This document shows positions 51,379 through 60,015 of a stretch of DNA of 64,000 nt, piece by piece (position 1 is the first letter of the stretch; every line of letters starts with the position of its first letter). Source of the DNA: Paenibacillus_V sp046244365 (GTDB taxonomy: Bacteria; Bacillota; Bacilli; Paenibacillales; NBRC-103111); assembly GCF_046244365.1 (NCBI RefSeq), contig NZ_CP176395.1, positions 3,844,001 to 3,908,000 on the forward strand, in the 5' to 3' direction. The notes below the pieces were generated by a model that saw only the letters and a list, made by a program, of their open reading frames with translations, was not told the origin of the DNA and made no database searches. The translations under genes and the position numbers were made by a program.

Positions 51379-52305
51379 TCATTTCGATTCCGAAAAGAAA
51401 GGCAGCTGCGGCAGCGTTTCGTTCGCATACCACTTCGCTTTGCCGCCGAGGAAGTCCCCTTGCCGGACGGCTCCCGTTCCGACTAAAATATCGACGGTTT
51501 GTTGAACGCTTCCGGCGTTCATCTTTTTCGCTTGACCGGACTTGATCATCTGGTCGACATGGTAGACGAGATCTTGCGGGTTGAACGGTTTGAACGTTTT
51601 GCCCGTAACGAGTAAACTGGAAATATAGCTGTTCTTGAGATTCAAATTCAGCTGGTTCCACTCGTCGATGGTAAGAGGGGCGTTCTTGAGCAGCTCCGCA
51701 GCCTTCAGTTCTCCGCCGGCCGATTCGTTCCATTTGACGATCGCGTCATAGTACAGCTTCTGACCTTGGAGCGCGAACAGCTTGGCATCGGCGAACGCCG
51801 CATCCTTCTCCATTTCGCCGGCCAGCACGCTGCCTTTGACGGAATTGGCTTTGGACTGAAAGCTCTTGGCGGCATGGGCGAAAAGCTTCAGGCTTTTCAG
51901 GTATTGCTCGTGCGCTTCCTTCAGCAAAGGCGACGATTCCGGCATCGTATTCGTCACCATGCTTTCATACTTCTCGTCGGCGAGCTTGCCAAGTTCTTTA
52001 ATGATGGATGCGGGGTCGACGGAGCCGCCCTGCGATTCGATTTCGTTCCAGCGCATGAACCACTTGTTCTGGAAATCCTTATACGGGAGAAAGACGGTAT
52101 GATAGAATGAGACCAAGTACGTTTGATGGTAAGCGGTGAACCCCTTTGCCTCTTCCTCTTGCTTCGCTAAGATCGCTTCGTATTTGGCTTCCGCGCGTCC
52201 CTTGCCCATGCCGAATCCAAGGAAAAAAGATCCGAACGCGCACAGCAGCAAAAAGATAACGATAAAGACGAATATGTAGTCAAAGCGTGTCAATTTTCTC
52301 TCCAT
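51379..52305 (-). CDS. Membrane-anchored protein of unknown function
   Basis: A 308-aa protein with one N-terminal membrane helix (about residues 9-33, ending in a GxxxGxGxGKG-like stretch). A mostly helical, lysine- and glutamate-rich extracytoplasmic part follows (EAILAKQEEEAKGF onward), without cysteines after the anchor. No family motif is recognisable to me. A purine-rich AGGAGC site lies before the ATG at 52305. It is convergent with the rhodanese gene. Helical character and topology could fit an envelope scaffold, but I make no functional claim. Confidence 0.7.
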   Translation of the reverse strand: MERKLTRFDYIFVFIVIFLLLCAFGSFFLGFGMGKGRAEAKYEAILAKQEEEAKGFTAYHQTYLVSFYHTVFLPYKDFQNKWFMRWNEIESQGGSVDPASIIKELGKLADEKYESMVTNTMPESSPLLKEAHEQYLKSLKLFAHAAKSFQSKANSVKGSVLAGEMEKDAAFADAKLFALQGQKLYYDAIVKWNESAGGELKAAELLKNAPLTIDEWNQLNLNLKNSYISSLLVTGKTFKPFNPQDLVYHVDQMIKSGQAKKMNAGSVQQTVDILVGTGAVRQGDFLGGKAKWYANETLPQLPFFSESK

Positions 52306-52505
52306 AAGCAGCTCCTTTCGGGCGATGATGTAGGCGCGTGTTTCGACGGCGCAAATTGCGTGTTTCCTCTTCCATTCGACAAATTATAGGTCGATAAGCC
52401 TAGTATAGGGGATCCCTTGCCAAAAAGGAATATGCCGTCCACGCGGAGCAGCGACACAACAGACTTGCGACTTACCAACTTTATGGCGTGAAAAGGCGGG
52501 AATGC

Positions 52506-53114
52506 ATGAAAAAATGGAAGTTTCTTAAAAATATCCGTTTCCAGGTTCGCAATATCGACGAATTGGACGACCGCTTTTTGCTCGCGAATTTGTATCTGAC
52601 ACAGGCGCTTACTCTTATTATCGGAATGATCGTCTTCTTTTTTCAGAAAAATAAATTTTGGGAACATTTATCGTTCGCGGAGCCTCTTCGCATCGTGCTT
52701 TGGGGACTTGGATTCGCCGCCGCTTTCATCGCGGTCGACATGCTCATCTCGCGTTTCGTTCCGGAAGACGTCGCCGACGACGGCGGGATTAACGACAAGC
52801 TGTTCGGCCGAAGACCGATCTGGCATATCGCGCTAATATCCCTGGTGGTGGCGGTTTGCGAAGAGCTGCTTTTCCGCGGTGCCGTCCAGCACGCATTCGG
52901 TCCTTACTGGACGAGTATCCTGTTTGCCGCGATCCATATCCGGTATTTGCGGCATTGGATTATGACGGGGCTCGTGTTCGGCGTCAGCTACGGCCTCGGC
53001 TTGATCTATGTGCAAACAGGCACGCTATGGACGCCTATTATGGCTCATTTTGCGATCGATTTCGTAATGGGCTGCATGATTCGTTTTCGGAGGGAAGCAA
53101 ATGACAAGGAGTAA
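52506..53114 (+). CDS. CPBP family intramembrane metalloprotease
   Basis: A 202-aa protein with about five or six membrane helices and the CAAX-protease/bacteriocin-processing (CPBP, Abi) signature. The double Glu is E119-E120 in CEELLFRGAVQ. A His follows in IHIRYLRHW, and the last motif is HFAIDFVMG. It resembles Bacillus ypbD, which lies in the matching chromosomal region. Start ATG 52506, just after a GGCGGG purine stretch. The 3' end overlaps the next small gene by 14 bases. Confidence 0.85.
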   Translation: MKKWKFLKNIRFQVRNIDELDDRFLLANLYLTQALTLIIGMIVFFFQKNKFWEHLSFAEPLRIVLWGLGFAAAFIAVDMLISRFVPEDVADDGGINDKLFGRRPIWHIALISLVVAVCEELLFRGAVQHAFGPYWTSILFAAIHIRYLRHWIMTGLVFGVSYGLGLIYVQTGTLWTPIMAHFAIDFVMGCMIRFRREANDKE

Positions 53115-53301
53115 AAGACATCATGGCGCTGCCGCCGGCGATAACAAAGAAGAGGGAAGCGGACTGCCGCCGCGAAGCGTCTCCCATCCGGCGGAGAGCG
53201 GCAAGTGGACGAAAATATTTTACAGGACGCTGCTGGCTTTGTTCATGCTGCTCATCGCGTCGTTGATCGGGTGGTTTTTATGGGAGAACCGGGAAACGTA
53301 A
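53101..53301 (+). CDS. Small single-helix membrane protein
   Basis: A 66-aa protein: a charged N-terminal half, one hydrophobic helix (about 43-61, ending WFLWEN) and a short tail. GGAGGG lies 6-7 bases before the ATG, and the gene overlaps the CPBP protease end, so the two are probably one transcript closed by the terminator at 53367. No recognisable family. Confidence 0.62.
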   Translation: MTRSKRHHGAAAGDNKEEGSGLPPRSVSHPAESGKWTKIFYRTLLALFMLLIASLIGWFLWENRET

Positions 53302-53366
53302 ATCGGGACTGTTCGTATCTGAATTGCAACTGTTATATAACTTTTGTACGCTGTTATATATCGTGA

Positions 53367-53392
53367 CAGAGGCCTAGGGCCTCTGTTTTTTT
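53367..53392 (+). terminator. Terminator after the CPBP operon
   Basis: Perfect 8-bp stem CAGAGGCC / GGCCTCTG with a 3-base loop and seven Ts. Confidence 0.92.
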
Positions 53393-53430
53393 ATGGAAAT
53401 ATCGCGGAACACCGCGTCATTACTAAGGGT

Positions 53431-53445
53431 TGAGAATGATTTTCA
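53431..53445. promoter_or_regulatory. Fur-like box upstream of the oxidoreductase operon
   Basis: TGAGAATGATTTTCA matches 12 of the 14 defined positions of the 7-1-7 Fur box (TGATAATnATTATCA). It overlaps a weaker promoter-like pair, TTGAGA (53430-53435) and TAAAAT (53454-53459). Related PerR boxes have a similar layout, so the regulator is uncertain. Confidence 0.5.
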
Positions 53446-53473
53446 ATTGTGTCTAAAATGTGTCACAAATCTG

Positions 53474-53502
53474 TTGCCCCTTTAATGCTCAACTGTTATA
53501 AT
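53474..53502 (+). promoter_or_regulatory. Sigma-A promoter of the oxidoreductase operon
   Basis: TTGCCC (53474-53479) and a perfect TATAAT (53497-53502) with a 17-base spacer, about 180 bases upstream of the first gene. The long 5' leader (about 53510-53685) holds no gene. Confidence 0.75.
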
Positions 53503-53685
53503 GTTTTTAAACAAATTGTGGATGCCACGGAAACGGGTTCGCAAGCTTGTATGATCGAGAAGGCTGCATCAGTGATTACCCGCAAATTGCCTTGTACGGC
53601 AAGGCGCCAAAGCTCGATCTGTCGGTAATGGACGTCTGTAAAAACGTTTTCATTCATTGAAGGGGAAGAAAGGGGAACGAGCAAC

Positions 53686-54696
53686 ATGACCATCCTGCCC
53701 AAGAAGAACGAGCTTGGTTTTTTTGAAATTCGCCTCGAATCGATCGGTGGTCTAGGCGCGAACTTAGCGGGTAAAATGCTTGCGGAAGCGGGCGTCGTCG
53801 GAGTCGGGTTGAACGGTGTCAGCTTTTCGTCATACGGTTCGGAGAAGAAGGGGTCGGCGGTAAAGGCGCACATCCGGTTTTGCGATATGGAGACGCCGAT
53901 TCGCGATACGTCGCCTGTCGAGCGGCCTCATGTCGTGGGTGTTTTCCATGAGGCGCTTTCCAAGACGATCAATGTCACCAGCGGAATTTACGAAGACAGC
54001 GTCGTGCTTATAAATTCGACCAAATCGCCGGAAGAGCTAAAAGAGAAAATGCATATGGTCGGAGGAACGATTGCGGTCATCGATGCGATCGGCATTTCGC
54101 TTGAGGAGAACAATCGCGTCAACATGGCGATGCTGGGCGCATTGTTCCGGCTTTGTCCGTTCCTGGATCCGCAAATCATGAGGGACGTTATCCGCAAGTC
54201 GCTGGAGAAAAAGTATCCGCAAGCCGTCGATCCCGCTCTGCGTACGTTCGACCGCGGCTACAACGAAGTGAAGTTCCAGACGTTCTCGCTGCCGGAAGGC
54301 GTCACGATGCCGGCATTCGTCCGTCACGATACGCCGGTACTCGGTTACGAAACCCAGCCGATCGGCGGTATGGTTTCGAATCCGGGCAACAGCGTGCTGA
54401 AGGATTTGAGCATTTCCCGTTCCGGCATGATGCCGCATTATTTTGAAGATAAATGTATTCATTGCGCCGCTTGCGATAACGTTTGCCCGGATTTCTGCTT
54501 CGTTTGGGAAGAACTGCCCGACAAGAAGGGGCGTCCGCAAATGTTTCTGCAGGGGATCGATTACCAATATTGCAAGGGCTGTTTGAAATGCGTTGCCGCT
54601 TGTCCGACCGAAGCGCTGGATAGCGCAAGGGAAACGGATGGCTACGGCGAAGCGAACCGAGTGCCGCACAAGTTTGATTTGGCAGTGAATTCTTAA
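53686..54696 (+). CDS. 2-oxoacid:ferredoxin oxidoreductase, gamma domain fused to a 2[4Fe-4S] ferredoxin (delta) domain
   Basis: A 336-aa fusion. Residues 1-190 are the gamma subunit fold (IRLESIGGLGANLAGKMLAEAG, SSYGSEKKGSAVKAHIRF). Residues 250-310 are a bacterial ferredoxin domain with two clusters: C257-x2-C260-x2-C263-x3-C267 and C296-x2-C299-x2-C302-x3-C306. With the next gene it makes a complete pyruvate (or other 2-oxoacid):ferredoxin oxidoreductase that yields acyl-CoA, CO2 and reduced ferredoxin. GGGGAACGAG precedes the ATG. Substrate inferred from family only. Confidence 0.88.
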   Translation: MTILPKKNELGFFEIRLESIGGLGANLAGKMLAEAGVVGVGLNGVSFSSYGSEKKGSAVKAHIRFCDMETPIRDTSPVERPHVVGVFHEALSKTINVTSGIYEDSVVLINSTKSPEELKEKMHMVGGTIAVIDAIGISLEENNRVNMAMLGALFRLCPFLDPQIMRDVIRKSLEKKYPQAVDPALRTFDRGYNEVKFQTFSLPEGVTMPAFVRHDTPVLGYETQPIGGMVSNPGNSVLKDLSISRSGMMPHYFEDKCIHCAACDNVCPDFCFVWEELPDKKGRPQMFLQGIDYQYCKGCLKCVAACPTEALDSARETDGYGEANRVPHKFDLAVNS

Positions 54697-54720
54697 TCAC
54701 TAGAGAAGGGTGTGAATTCG

Positions 54721-57027
54721 ATGGCTATCGAAATCAAACGCGAGCTCGGTCAAGGGAAAGTCGAGCAGCGCATGGTGTATGAGTCCGGCAACGAGATGGC
54801 AGCCTATGCCGCGCATCAAATCAATTATCATATCATGGGTTATTTCCCGATATCGCCTTCTACGGAAGTGGCGCAGTTTCTGGATCTGATGAAGACGAGC
54901 GGGCAGCATGACGTCGTGCTGATTCCGGCCGACGGCGAACACGGCTCGGCAGGGGTGTGCTACGGCGCATCGACGGCCGGCGGGCGGGTTTTCAACGCGA
55001 CAAGCGCGAACGGCTATTTGTACATGCTGGAGCAAATGCCGGTGCAGTCCGGAACGCGGTTCCCGATGGTGCTGAATCTCGTTTGCCGTTCGGTTTCCGG
55101 TCCTCTCAACATTCACGGCGACCATTCGGACTTGTATTACGCGCTGAACACGGGTTGGCCAATTCTTATGTGCCGCGATCCCCAAGCCGTCTACGACATG
55201 AATATCATGGCGATTAAATTGGCGGAAGACCCGGAGGTTCGCCTGCCGGTAATGGTTGCTTCCGACGGTTACTTCACGTCCCATCAGAAGCGCAGGGTGC
55301 AAACGTTCGCCCACCGGGCGGATGTGCATGCATTCGTCGGCGAGAAGCCGCCGGGCGGCTACCCGGACGTGCTCGACCGGAACAATCCGATCACCGTCGG
55401 ACCGTACATGAACGAGCCGGACTATATCAACAACTGCTATCAGCAGTCTGTCGCCATGTATAACGCGGAGAAGGTGTTTGACCGCATCCGGGAGGAATAC
55501 AAGGAGCTGACCGGACGCGACTATCCGATTCTTGACCTGTACCGGATGGATGACGCGGAGGTTGCCGTCTTCCTGATGAACTCCTCCTCGGAAATCATCA
55601 AGGATGTCGTCGATCAGCTCCGCGAGCAGGGCATTAAGGCAGGCTCGATCGCGCCGAACATGATTCGTCCGTTCCCGCAGAAGCAGATTGCCGAGGCGCT
55701 CCGCAACGTCAAAGCCGTTACGGTAGGCGACCGTTCCGATTCGTTCGGCGCATACGGCGGTAACATGACGAACGAAATCAAAGCGGCATTGTTTACGCAC
55801 GGCAATAAGGATACGATGGTTGTCAGCCGTATTTACGGCTTGGGCGGCAAAGATTTCTACGCCGAAGACGGTCATGCCATGTTCCAGTATGCGCTGGACG
55901 CGATTAAAGCGGGGAAGGTCGAAACGCCTTTCGACTATCACGGCCATACGCCGGGGGATCCTTCCAAGGCGCCTAAACGGGTGCTGAACCCGATGAAGTT
56001 CGAGGATTTGAAAACAGGCCTGATTACGGTTACGCCTGACGAAACAAGCGGCAAGCTGAATGTCAAAATTCCGCCGCTCCGTTCGCTGACCAAGAAGCCG
56101 AAGCGGATTGCTCCAGGTCACGGCGCTTGTCCGGGCTGCGGCATTTTCTCCGGACTCGAGCTGTTCTTCAAGGGAATCGAAGGGGATATCGTATCGCTCT
56201 TCCATACGGGCTGCGCGATGGTCGTCACGACGGGGTACCCGTACAGCGCGCACAAGGCGACTTACATCCACAACCTGTTCCAGAACGGTGCGGCAACGCT
56301 GTCCGGCGTCGTAGAAATGTTCTGGGAACGCAAGCGCCGCGGCGAGCTCGATCATCTGAACTTGAAGGACGATTTCACGTTCGTCATGATCACGGGCGAC
56401 GGCGGCATGGACATCGGTATGGGACCGGCAATCGGCGCCGCGCTGCGGAACCATAAAATGATCATTCTCGAATACGATAACGAAGGATACATGAACACGG
56501 GAGCGCAGCTTTCGTATTCGACGCCGCTCGGTCACCGCACGTCGACCTCCAACGTCGGCAAGCATCAAGGCGGCAAGTTGTTCCACCATAAAGACACCGC
56601 GCAAATTATGGCGGCGACGAACATCCCTTATGTATTCACGGGCTCCGAGGCTTACCCGATGGATCTTGTGAAGAAGGCTGCTAAAGCGCAATGGTATGCG
56701 CAGAACGAGGGGCTCGTTTACGGCAAAATCCTGATCACTTGCCCGCTCAACTGGCTGTCGGAGGAGAAGGAGGGCACGTCGATCATCAATTATGCTGTAG
56801 ACTCCTGCTTCTTCCCGCTCTATGAAATTGAACGCGGCGTAACGTCGATTACGTTCAATCCGGAGGACAAGGGCAAGCGCGTGCCGGTTGCCGAGTGGCT
56901 CAAAACGATGGGCAAAACGAAGCATATGGTGAAGCCGGAATACGCCGAATCGCTCAAAAGCTTCGAGGACGAAGTGGAACGTCGCTGGGTGCGGCTGAAG
57001 GCTCGTCACGAAAACGAGTATTTGTAA
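54721..57027 (+). CDS. 2-oxoacid:ferredoxin oxidoreductase, fused alpha and beta subunits
   Basis: A 768-aa fusion. The alpha part (about 1-410) has AAYAAHQINYHIMGYFPISPSTE (cited in part) and ADGEHGSAGVCYGAS. The beta part (about 460-768) has Cys470-Pro-Gly-Cys473 for a [4Fe-4S] cluster, HTGCAMVV and the ThDP motif ITGDGGMDIGMGPA to EYDNEGYMNTG. It lies 24 bases after the gamma-delta gene. The start is ATG 54721 behind GAAGGGTGTG. An aerobic spore former with pdhABCD in the same window would thus have a second, ferredoxin-linked route from pyruvate or another 2-oxoacid. A strong terminator follows. Confidence 0.88.
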   Translation: MAIEIKRELGQGKVEQRMVYESGNEMAAYAAHQINYHIMGYFPISPSTEVAQFLDLMKTSGQHDVVLIPADGEHGSAGVCYGASTAGGRVFNATSANGYLYMLEQMPVQSGTRFPMVLNLVCRSVSGPLNIHGDHSDLYYALNTGWPILMCRDPQAVYDMNIMAIKLAEDPEVRLPVMVASDGYFTSHQKRRVQTFAHRADVHAFVGEKPPGGYPDVLDRNNPITVGPYMNEPDYINNCYQQSVAMYNAEKVFDRIREEYKELTGRDYPILDLYRMDDAEVAVFLMNSSSEIIKDVVDQLREQGIKAGSIAPNMIRPFPQKQIAEALRNVKAVTVGDRSDSFGAYGGNMTNEIKAALFTHGNKDTMVVSRIYGLGGKDFYAEDGHAMFQYALDAIKAGKVETPFDYHGHTPGDPSKAPKRVLNPMKFEDLKTGLITVTPDETSGKLNVKIPPLRSLTKKPKRIAPGHGACPGCGIFSGLELFFKGIEGDIVSLFHTGCAMVVTTGYPYSAHKATYIHNLFQNGAATLSGVVEMFWERKRRGELDHLNLKDDFTFVMITGDGGMDIGMGPAIGAALRNHKMIILEYDNEGYMNTGAQLSYSTPLGHRTSTSNVGKHQGGKLFHHKDTAQIMAATNIPYVFTGSEAYPMDLVKKAAKAQWYAQNEGLVYGKILITCPLNWLSEEKEGTSIINYAVDSCFFPLYEIERGVTSITFNPEDKGKRVPVAEWLKTMGKTKHMVKPEYAESLKSFEDEVERRWVRLKARHENEYL

Positions 57028-57034
57028 GATACGC

Positions 57035-57088
57035 TAAAAGAGGCTGTGTCCGAAGCGGGGAATCCGCTTTGGCTCACAGCCTCTTTTA
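57035..57088. terminator. Bidirectional terminator after the oxidoreductase operon
   Basis: TAAAAGAGGCTGTG pairs perfectly with CACAGCCTCTTTTA, with an inner AAGCGG/CCGCTT hairpin. It also serves the convergent dapA-like gene. Confidence 0.9.
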
Positions 57089-57093
57089 CGTGC

Positions 57094-57969
57094 CTAGCTT
57101 TTCGGAATAACCGCCAGCTCCGCTGCCAGACTCCGGCTGATCGGGGTCATCGGTAGGCGAAGGGTCTCCGACTCAATGATGCCCTGTTGCGATAGCAGCC
57201 ATTTCAGAGGAGCGGGATTCGGCTCTTGGAACAGAAGGCGGATTAAAGGCAGAAGCGCCTCGAAAGCTAGCTTCGCCTCTTGGATGCGATTCGCGCGGAA
57301 GAGTTCATATACGCGGACGAAACGCTCGGTTCTCACATTCGCGGAAGCAAGCATTCCGCCTTGAGCGCCGCAGCACAGCGATGCGAAGAAGCAGGCATCG
57401 TCCCCGCACAGCACCGGTTTCGGAGAGACGAGCGAGAGCTCCGATACCATTTGAAGACTGCCGGAGCTGTCTTTTAACCCGATGACGCCATCCATTTCCA
57501 TAATCGTTCGCGCGGATTCCAACGTCAAGCCGACACCTGTGCGATGAGGAATGTCGTAAGCGATGACCGGTAAACCGACGGCGGCTATCCTGCGAAAGTG
57601 CTCGACAATACCTTCCTGGGAGGGCTTGTTGTAATAAGGGACGACGGCTAATGCCGCATCGGCGCCTTGGCTTGCCGCTTGCTCCGTCTTCTTTACCGCG
57701 TCCGCCGTGTCGTTGCTACCGGTTCCGGCTATGACAGGGATCCCTTTGGGGGAGACCGCCGCTTTGGCTGCCCGGATGAGAGCCGCCGCTTCATCTCCGC
57801 TAACCGTCGGACACTCTCCGGTCGTTCCATTCACGACGAGGCCGTTTATTCCGCTTGCGGTGACTTGCTCGGCAAGGTTATGGAAGGAAGTCCAATCGAT
57901 TTTGCCGTCTGCATGAAAGGGAGTGACAATCGGGACGTATATTCCTCGTAATTGTTCTGCGGTCAGCAT
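57094..57969 (-). CDS. DapA-family dihydrodipicolinate synthase / aldolase
   Basis: A 291-aa class I aldolase of the DHDPS/N-acetylneuraminate lyase family. The Schiff-base Lys is in VIGLKDSSG, the Tyr in VVPYYNKPSQEG, and the phosphate/carboxylate-binding motif is NGTTGECPTVS. These fit true dihydrodipicolinate synthase, but sister activities cannot be excluded. The ATG at 57969 lies after GGAGG at 9 bases spacing. It is divergent from a LysR regulator, which is unusual for housekeeping dapA and suggests a regulated or accessory copy. Confidence 0.85.
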   Translation of the reverse strand: MLTAEQLRGIYVPIVTPFHADGKIDWTSFHNLAEQVTASGINGLVVNGTTGECPTVSGDEAAALIRAAKAAVSPKGIPVIAGTGSNDTADAVKKTEQAASQGADAALAVVPYYNKPSQEGIVEHFRRIAAVGLPVIAYDIPHRTGVGLTLESARTIMEMDGVIGLKDSSGSLQMVSELSLVSPKPVLCGDDACFFASLCCGAQGGMLASANVRTERFVRVYELFRANRIQEAKLAFEALLPLIRLLFQEPNPAPLKWLLSQQGIIESETLRLPMTPISRSLAAELAVIPKS

Positions 57970-58026
57970 ATGCAACAACCTCCGGTTTGGAATTGCTACT
58001 ACTATACCATGGCTATAATCATCGAA

Positions 58027-58048
58027 GTTATCTATAATGTTTGATAAC
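58027..58048. promoter_or_regulatory. Dyad operator between the dapA-like gene and lysR
   Basis: GTTATC-N10-GATAAC, a perfect 6-bp dyad with a T-N-A core. It is placed in the 117-base gap between divergent genes, as expected for a LysR-type binding site. Confidence 0.55.
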
Positions 58049-58086
58049 CACCATCGAAAATATTGATAAATAGGGAGGCGGCCGTT

Positions 58087-58998
58087 TTGGAATTGGATTA
58101 CTACCGGTCTTTTCGCGAAGTAGCGAGACGCCAAAGCATGACGAGAGCGGCTGAATCGCTAGGCTACGCCCAATCGAGCGTGACGACGCAAATTCAGAAG
58201 CTGGAAAAGCATTATGGCGTTCCGTTGTTCGAAAGATGCGGCCGCACCTTGCGATTGACGCCGCCAGGGGAGATTTTGCTCAAGCTTGCATCCCAAATGC
58301 TGGAATCTTATGAAATTTCGCTCGAAACCGTAGGGAATCAAGCGTCAGGTACGCTGCTGATCGGTACGATCGATTCGCTAGCGGCATACTACCTACCACC
58401 CTACCTGCAGCAGCTTAGGCGATTGTGTCCGGAGCTTAACGTGCAGCTTCAGCCGGAAAGAGAGGATGTGTTAATAAAGAAAGTAAAGGAGGGGGATGCG
58501 GATGTAGGACTGCTGCTGGAGCGGGGGCCTGCCGATTCCGCACTGCGCTGCTTACCGGTAAGAGAAGAGCCGCTTGTTATCGTCGTGCCGACTGACCATC
58601 CTTTGGCGCAACTTGATAGAATAGAGCCGGCAGATCTAGAGGGAACGGAGCTGATCGTGTCCGAGGAAAGCTGCGTGTACCGAGGATATTTTGAACGAGC
58701 TTTAAAGGAGCGGCAGGTGCCTTACCGAATCGGATTCGAGCTGGGGAGCCTTGAGGCGATCAAGCAATGCGTTATTAACGGGCTAGGGGTCGGATTGCTA
58801 CCGCAAATCGCGGCTGCGGAGGAAGCGAAGAACGGCAGGCTGAAGGCTCTGCCGCTTGTTCACCCCGATCTCCGTGTGGATATCCAACTGCTGATCCATC
58901 CCAAAAAGTGGATGAACCGGCCGCTGCAATTATTGTTGACGCTGCTTACGGGTTCCGATCATTCGATCTCGATCGCTCGCGGATCGACAAAGCCGTAG
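58087..58998 (+). CDS. LysR family transcriptional regulator
   Basis: A 303-aa LysR protein: N-terminal winged helix-turn-helix (about 1-60, YYRSFREVARRQSMTRAAESLGYAQSSVTTQI, cited in part) and a periplasmic-binding-like effector domain (about 90-295, with GLGVGLLPQIAA). TTG 58087 follows GGGAGG at 8 bases. It is divergent from the dapA-like gene, which it probably controls. The 3' end overlaps the convergent deacetylase gene by 40 bases. Confidence 0.88.
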   Translation: MELDYYRSFREVARRQSMTRAAESLGYAQSSVTTQIQKLEKHYGVPLFERCGRTLRLTPPGEILLKLASQMLESYEISLETVGNQASGTLLIGTIDSLAAYYLPPYLQQLRRLCPELNVQLQPEREDVLIKKVKEGDADVGLLLERGPADSALRCLPVREEPLVIVVPTDHPLAQLDRIEPADLEGTELIVSEESCVYRGYFERALKERQVPYRIGFELGSLEAIKQCVINGLGVGLLPQIAAAEEAKNGRLKALPLVHPDLRVDIQLLIHPKKWMNRPLQLLLTLLTGSDHSISIARGSTKP

Positions 58999-59825
58999 CC
59001 CTTCTCCTCCAGCTCGGTCAAGAGACCGTCTAGCGCTTGAACGGTCCAGGGAAGCTCGTGCATGAGAATATTGCTGCCTGCATGAAGCTGGTCGAGCACT
59101 TTTTGAATGACCAGCTCGGGTGTTTTTTTCGTTTCTTTTTCCTCCCAATCGAGCGAACCGTTCGACCAAGTCATGAACAGCATGTGCTCGGCTTTCGCTT
59201 TTTCTTTGACGTACTCATTAGAGGAGCCGAACGGCGGCCGGAAAAATTGCGGCGCGAAGCCGAGCGTATCTTTTACGATCGTCTGTACGTCCCCCAGCTG
59301 TTTATCGATGGAAGCATTCGATTCCTTCTTCAGATCGATATGGTCCCAGGAATGGTTGCCGATAATCTGGCCGCGGTCGTGAATGAGCTTCAGCAGCTCC
59401 GGATGCTGCTTAACCCGATAGCCGTTTACGAAAAAAATCGCTTTGGCCTTATGCTTGTCAAGCGTGTCGATCAAGCCGTCGATCATTCCCTTTTCTTTAG
59501 GTCCATCGTCAAAGGTGAGCAGAACAACCTTCTTATTCGAAACGTTAGGATCGATCGGCACAATATCGTAATTTTTGTTCATCCGGTACGTTTTGGCGAT
59601 CGTTTGCTCGGCCGGCTTCGCGGGTTCCGGCATCGGAGTCGCGCTTGCCGAAGCGGATGGCTGCGCACTGACGGCTGCTGTCGGCGACGGAGCCGCCGGG
59701 GTTGCGGAAGCGGATGGAGAGGAAACGGCATCCTGACCCGAAGAGGAAGGAACATCGGCTCCGTTTTGGCAGGAGGCTGTAAACAAAGCAAGCGAGACGA
59801 CTGCTGCTAATGTCAAACGGTTCAT
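58959..59825 (-). CDS. Polysaccharide deacetylase lipoprotein (NodB domain)
   Basis: A 288-aa secreted lipoprotein. Signal peptide with lipobox FTASC (Cys19) is followed by a Ser/Ala/Pro-rich linker (about 22-75) and a NodB domain. The metal and catalytic motifs are LTFDDGP, NHSWDH and FRPPFGSSN. It probably removes acetyl groups from peptidoglycan or another polysaccharide outside the membrane. ATG 59825 is preferred to a longer frame ending at 59927. The 3' end overlaps lysR by 40 bases. Confidence 0.87.
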   Translation of the reverse strand: MNRLTLAAVVSLALFTASCQNGADVPSSSGQDAVSSPSASATPAAPSPTAAVSAQPSASASATPMPEPAKPAEQTIAKTYRMNKNYDIVPIDPNVSNKKVVLLTFDDGPKEKGMIDGLIDTLDKHKAKAIFFVNGYRVKQHPELLKLIHDRGQIIGNHSWDHIDLKKESNASIDKQLGDVQTIVKDTLGFAPQFFRPPFGSSNEYVKEKAKAEHMLFMTWSNGSLDWEEKETKKTPELVIQKVLDQLHAGSNILMHELPWTVQALDGLLTELEEKGYGFVDPRAIEIE

Positions 59826-60015
59826 CGGTATCTCCTTTGCGCACATACCCTTGGTGAAGGGATCTGCCGGTTTATGGATAGGGCTGTGTTCTTGTATTGT
59901 ACCACAAGGTTGCCGGTTCGCTTCCATGGCACCCTTTATTTTGTCGGCATAGATCCCTCCCGGCGGCGAAAACTAGAAGTGCGCCTTAAACAACGAACAT
60001 AAGGAGGAGTACGCA

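Noticed and set aside
53445..53470. A Rex- or FNR-like site (TTGTG...TCACAA) before the oxidoreductase operon
   Set aside because: The spacing between half-sites is 12 bases, wrong for both Rex and FNR boxes.
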